A DNA stretch of 64,000 nucleotides from an uncultured Lachnospiraceae bacterium (lineage in GTDB: Bacteria > Bacillota > Clostridia > Lachnospirales > Lachnospiraceae): NCBI GenBank assembly GCA_947625205.1, contig CANQNN010000012.1:1-64000 (forward strand). The letters run 5' to 3'. The translations under genes were made by a program, and so were the position numbers. Each line of letters opens with the position of its first letter. Positions within the stretch are counted from its first letter, which is position 1. Under the pieces are notes generated by a model. The model made no database searches, was not told where the DNA came from, and saw only the letters and a list, made by a program, of their open reading frames with translations. Shown one piece after another: positions 59,936 through 64,000 of this stretch.

Positions 59936-62900
59936 ATGAACGGCGGGATAAAGAAAAGATGCGCCATGACAGCCGCCCTGCTTGCGGCGGCCGGGTGCAT
60001 TATTTTGGCAGTATATTTTTCTGAAAAAGAAGATGCGGCTGTCCTTAGAGACGAAAAATCGCCTTTTTTTGTCAGTCATTTAAAGACGTGCTATCTGGAG
60101 AATCCAATAGGAATAGATGAGGAGACGCCGGTGTTTAGCTGGCGCATGGAAGGAGCGGAAAGGGGAATATGTCAGAGCGCTTACCGGATCGTTATCGCCA
60201 AAACCGGACAGGAGCTTGCACAGGGGCAGTTTTTTTGGGACAGCGGCAGAGTAAGCGGCTCGGAATCGGTCGATATTGCTTATAGCGGCGATAAAAATCT
60301 TACGCCCAAAACCAGATACTATTGGCAGGTAACGGTCTGGGATGAAAATGACCGGTCTTCCGTATCTGTGGAGACAGCCTATTTTGAAACGGGGCTTATG
60401 GGAGAAGGAATGCAGGATGCCGCATGGATCACTGTGCCGGAGGCGGAGCACGAAACGGCAACCGACACGGAACCGGACTATACCATAAACTATGATATGA
60501 CTGTTACAGGTGCGGAGGCAAGTTTTGTGTTCGGCGCCCGGGAAGGCAGATACGGGGATATGTATTTATGCCGCATCCATAATGATGAGGAGCACGCCGC
60601 ATTTGCGTTTCTGACAATGAGCGGTGGCAGGATCCTCTCTTCTGATGACCGGGAGGAGACGGACATTACGGGTTGCAAGCGCGATGGCGATGATACATTT
60701 GCGGTGCAGCTGCAGGTCAGACATGGTCGCATGACGGTCGCGGTAAACGGAACCGGGGTGGGGACCTTTGAGATCGGGAATGTGCCGGTGGCGGCCGTTG
60801 GTTATTATATGAGCAGAGGCAGCAGCTACGCTTACCTTGACAATCTGTTGGTGACGGACCGCACCGGCGGCATTCTGTATCAGGATGATTTTGAGGATGA
60901 TGATACGGTGTTTTCGCCTTATTATGTGCCGGTGGAAAACGGGTGTCTCAAGATCGGAAGCGGTCTTATGCTGACTGCGTATCCTGATTATATGGGAGAT
61001 GCAGCACCGCTTTTTTACAGGGAATTTGCATTGGAGGATAAGGCGGTTGAAAGCGCCAGAGTCTATATGACGGCTCTTGGCAGTTTTGAACTGATCTGCA
61101 ACGGGCAGAAGGCTTCGGAGGATTATTTTGCACCCGGAAAAGAGGGGTATCGCGGCGAACTTACCTATATGACATATGATGTGACGCCGTTTCTTAAGAG
61201 CGGAGCCGATAACGCGCTGGGCGTCACGCTGCTGCATGGCTGGCATGGGAGAGCGGCAGGATATCCGGAGATAGGAACAGTACAAAATGATCAAACTGCA
61301 CTGATGGGTATGCTGGAGGTTCATTACCGGGACGGCAGTGTGGAAACGATCGTGACGGATGAAGACTTTTGGTGTACGGCGCGTAGTCCGGTTCTTGAGG
61401 ACGATATTTACCACGGTGAATTTTATGACGCCACGCTGGAGCAGGACCGCTTCGGCATGCCGGGACTTTCTCTGGAAAACTGGGTCCATGCGGAAACAGG
61501 CAAGGTTGAGGAGCAGTATTTAACATTGCCGCTTAAGGGCAAGGAGAACGAACCTATTCAATGTGTGGAGGAATTAACTCCGGTATCTGTTTCCGAACCG
61601 GAGAAGAATGTGTATGTATATGATTTTGGTCAGAATTTTGCGGGCACTGTGAGGATAAAGGTCCGGGGAGAGCGGGGACAGGTCCTGACCTTACGGTACG
61701 GCGAGACGCTGAACACGGATTCGATGTGCAATAAGGATGATCTGACGGGAACCGTCTGGACAGAGAATCTGCTGACTGCGGAAGCTACGGATTATTATGT
61801 GATGAAAGGCGATGCGGAGGGTGAATATTTTGAGCCTTCTTATACTTATCACGGATTTCGGTATTTGCAGATCACAGGCCTGGATGAACCTGTGGTGCCG
61901 GAAGATATAACCGGGATCGTGCTTTCCTCCGACCTGGAGCAGACGGGCAGTTTCGAGTGCTCCAATGAACTGCTGAACGGGTATTTTCAAAATACGGTGT
62001 GGAGCCAGAGAAGCAATTTTATAGATAACCCTACGGACTGCGCCCAGCGCGACGAACGTCACGGATGGGCCGGCGATGCGCAGATCATCTCGCTGGCAGC
62101 GTCCTATAATATGAATACTTATGCTTTTTACAGAAAATATTTGGAGGAACTGAGAGCCTTACAAACACCGGAGGGAGCCTTTACGGATATCGCGCCCGCC
62201 AATTTGGGAGGTATAGGAAATAACTGCTGGGGAGATGCGGCGGTAGTCATTACGTGGAATCTGTATACGCAATACGGCAGCAGGAATATTATCACAGAGA
62301 ATTATGAAGCATTGTGCAGGTGGATGGATTACCTGGTGAAGACCAGCGACGGTTTTATCCGTTATCATGAAAGCTACGGTGATCATCTTTCCTTTGAGGA
62401 TACGCCGGCGGAGCTGTCCGATACGGCGTGGTGCGCTCACAGCGCCGATCTGCTTTCACGGATGGCGGCGGTGCTTGGCAGGACGGAGGACGAACAGCGC
62501 TACAGGCAGATATATGAGAATTATAAAACCGCGTGGCAGAACGCTTTTGTGACGGGGCAGGGAATAACCGTCTGCGATACACAGACATCCTATGCGCTGG
62601 GACTTGCATTTGATCTTTTTACGGAGGATACGAAAGCTGCAGCGGCAGAGAGGCTTGATCTGCTGGCACAGTACAGCGATTATCATATCAAAACCGGTTA
62701 TTCAGGGATCGCCTGTATATTGCCCGCACTCGACGACGCCGGACTGACGGGGACAGCTTATGCGTATCTGCTTCAGGAGAGCGGGCCGTCTCTTCTGGCT
62801 CTGGTCAGACAGGGCGCTACGACCAATTATGAGAGTTTGAATGTATACAGGGAAAATGAAGACGGTACATACAGCATAGCCGGTTCCATGAACCACAATG

Positions 62901-63283
62901 CATACGGCGCTCCCGTAAGCTGGATCTATACGGGCATACTGGGGATCAGGAGTGATGAGAACGATCCCGCTTATCATCATATTCTGCTCTGCCCGGAGCC
63001 TGATGCCGCCCTTACATATGCTGCGGGCAGATATGAGAGCGTTTACGGCAATATCAAAGTGGAATGGCAACAGGAGAATAACGGCTATTCTTTTGCAGTG
63101 AGCATTCCCGCCAATACGACGGCCGAGCTGGAGCTTCCCATACCGGAGGAGGGAGCGGTATATCAGGAGAGCGGCAGGGCCGTGCAGGATGCGGAAGGCG
63201 TGGAATATCTCGGTGTCGATCAGGCGCGGGGCAAAATGAAGTACCGGATCGTTTCGGGCGATTATTTTTTTGCACCCCAGTAA
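59936..63283 (+). CDS. GH78-type alpha-L-rhamnosidase
   Basis: CYLENPIGIDEETPVFSWRM; YDFGQNFAGTVRIKVRGERG; FIDNPTDCAQRDERHGWAGDAQIIS; N-terminal signal anchor. Confidence 0.92.
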   Translation: MNGGIKKRCAMTAALLAAAGCIILAVYFSEKEDAAVLRDEKSPFFVSHLKTCYLENPIGIDEETPVFSWRMEGAERGICQSAYRIVIAKTGQELAQGQFFWDSGRVSGSESVDIAYSGDKNLTPKTRYYWQVTVWDENDRSSVSVETAYFETGLMGEGMQDAAWITVPEAEHETATDTEPDYTINYDMTVTGAEASFVFGAREGRYGDMYLCRIHNDEEHAAFAFLTMSGGRILSSDDREETDITGCKRDGDDTFAVQLQVRHGRMTVAVNGTGVGTFEIGNVPVAAVGYYMSRGSSYAYLDNLLVTDRTGGILYQDDFEDDDTVFSPYYVPVENGCLKIGSGLMLTAYPDYMGDAAPLFYREFALEDKAVESARVYMTALGSFELICNGQKASEDYFAPGKEGYRGELTYMTYDVTPFLKSGADNALGVTLLHGWHGRAAGYPEIGTVQNDQTALMGMLEVHYRDGSVETIVTDEDFWCTARSPVLEDDIYHGEFYDATLEQDRFGMPGLSLENWVHAETGKVEEQYLTLPLKGKENEPIQCVEELTPVSVSEPEKNVYVYDFGQNFAGTVRIKVRGERGQVLTLRYGETLNTDSMCNKDDLTGTVWTENLLTAEATDYYVMKGDAEGEYFEPSYTYHGFRYLQITGLDEPVVPEDITGIVLSSDLEQTGSFECSNELLNGYFQNTVWSQRSNFIDNPTDCAQRDERHGWAGDAQIISLAASYNMNTYAFYRKYLEELRALQTPEGAFTDIAPANLGGIGNNCWGDAAVVITWNLYTQYGSRNIITENYEALCRWMDYLVKTSDGFIRYHESYGDHLSFEDTPAELSDTAWCAHSADLLSRMAAVLGRTEDEQRYRQIYENYKTAWQNAFVTGQGITVCDTQTSYALGLAFDLFTEDTKAAAAERLDLLAQYSDYHIKTGYSGIACILPALDDAGLTGTAYAYLLQESGPSLLALVRQGATTNYESLNVYRENEDGTYSIAGSMNHNAYGAPVSWIYTGILGIRSDENDPAYHHILLCPEPDAALTYAAGRYESVYGNIKVEWQQENNGYSFAVSIPANTTAELELPIPEEGAVYQESGRAVQDAEGVEYLGVDQARGKMKYRIVSGDYFFAPQ

Positions 63284-63344
63284 CCGTAAAGAGAAAAATA
63301 TGGTAAAATATTTATAAAAAGAAATTCAGGAAAAGAGGTTGCGC

Positions 63345-64000
63345 ATGGCATTTGCACATTTACACGTCCACACGGAGTACAGTCTTTTGGACGGTTCCAA
63401 TAAAATAAAAGAGTATGTTAAGCGCGTCAAGGAACTTGGCATGAACAGCGCCGCCATCACGGACCACGGCGTTATGTACGGCGTCATTGACTTCTACAAG
63501 GAGGCAACGGCTGCGGGGATCAATCCCATTATAGGATGCGAAGTCTATGTGGCGCCCGGCTCCCGTTTCGACAGGGAGTTGACGGGCGGGGAGGACAGGT
63601 ATTATCACCTTGTGCTTCTTGCGGAGAACAATACGGGCTACGCCAACCTCATGAAGATCGTCAGCTGCGGATTTACGGAGGGATATTATTACAGACCCCG
63701 CGTGGACATGGAAGTGCTGACGCAGTATCACGAGGGTATCATCGCGCTGTCCGCCTGTCTGGCGGGCGAGGTCCAGCGCTATATTCAGAAAGGGCTTGTG
63801 GATGAGGCGAAGAAGGTAGCCAAGAAATATGAGAACTGCTTCGGCAAGGGTAATTTTTTCCTGGAGCTGCAGGATCACGGCATACCGGAGCAGCAGATGG
63901 TAAACGCAACGCTTCTTAATATGAGTAAGGAGCTGGACATTCCGCTTGTGGTGACCAATGACGTACATTACACATACGCGGAAGACGCGCAGCCCCACGA
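63345..64000 (+). CDS. dnaE: DNA polymerase III alpha subunit, N-terminal PHP domain (runs off window)
   Basis: MAFAHLHVHTEYSLLDGSNKIKEYVKRVKELGMNSAAITDHGVMYGVIDFYKEA; open to last base. Confidence 0.95.
   Translation, partial: MAFAHLHVHTEYSLLDGSNKIKEYVKRVKELGMNSAAITDHGVMYGVIDFYKEATAAGINPIIGCEVYVAPGSRFDRELTGGEDRYYHLVLLAENNTGYANLMKIVSCGFTEGYYYRPRVDMEVLTQYHEGIIALSACLAGEVQRYIQKGLVDEAKKVAKKYENCFGKGNFFLELQDHGIPEQQMVNATLLNMSKELDIPLVVTNDVHYTYAEDAQPH

Noticed and set aside
60566-61489. 307-aa minus ORF inside GH78 gene
   Set aside because: Antisense shadow of a strongly supported rhamnosidase
1-64000. CRISPR arrays, tRNA and rRNA genes
   Set aside because: No regularly spaced repeats and no tRNA/rRNA signatures were seen on reading either strand

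Overview
The window looks like chromosome from a Lachnospiraceae-type Clostridium relative, judged from gene content and sequence style. The left ~10.8 kb is part of an integrative/mobilizable element: the C-terminus of a plasmid-type AAA ATPase, small accessory ORFs and a MobV/Pre-type relaxase. Its cargo is a rearranged defence island: a BsuBI/PstI-type adenine methyltransferase with an endonuclease that lacks its C-terminal domain, a PARIS-like AAA-ATPase + TOPRIM/DUF4435 pair, an unknown convergent ORF, an N-terminally truncated Type III Mod, and a Res/AlbA_2-HATPase chimeric ORF. A short accessory zone follows (decayed genes, acyltransferase, NUDIX, GIY-YIG). The rest is mostly core-like: mutT, thiamine pyrophosphokinase, trkA/trkH, two amino-acid ABC loci, MATE pumps, NCS2 permease, MCP, UDPGP + galE, NatA/NatB-CPBP, (p)ppGpp synthetase, DNA pol IV, M23 peptidase, murA, SAM-I riboswitch + metK, GH78 rhamnosidase, and dnaE running off the end. 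Most notable observations: (1) an amino-acid substrate-binding protein whose two lobes are in circularly permuted order; (2) in-frame G9 tracts in two envelope-type membrane genes, where +1 or -1 slippage gives early stops; (3) the PARIS-like pair lying exactly between two truncated R-M genes; (4) the Res/AlbA_2-HATPase chimera; (5) a structured leader with competing helices upstream of the alarmone synthetase. No tRNA, rRNA or CRISPR array was seen. Family names come from motif recognition by eye; no database search was run.
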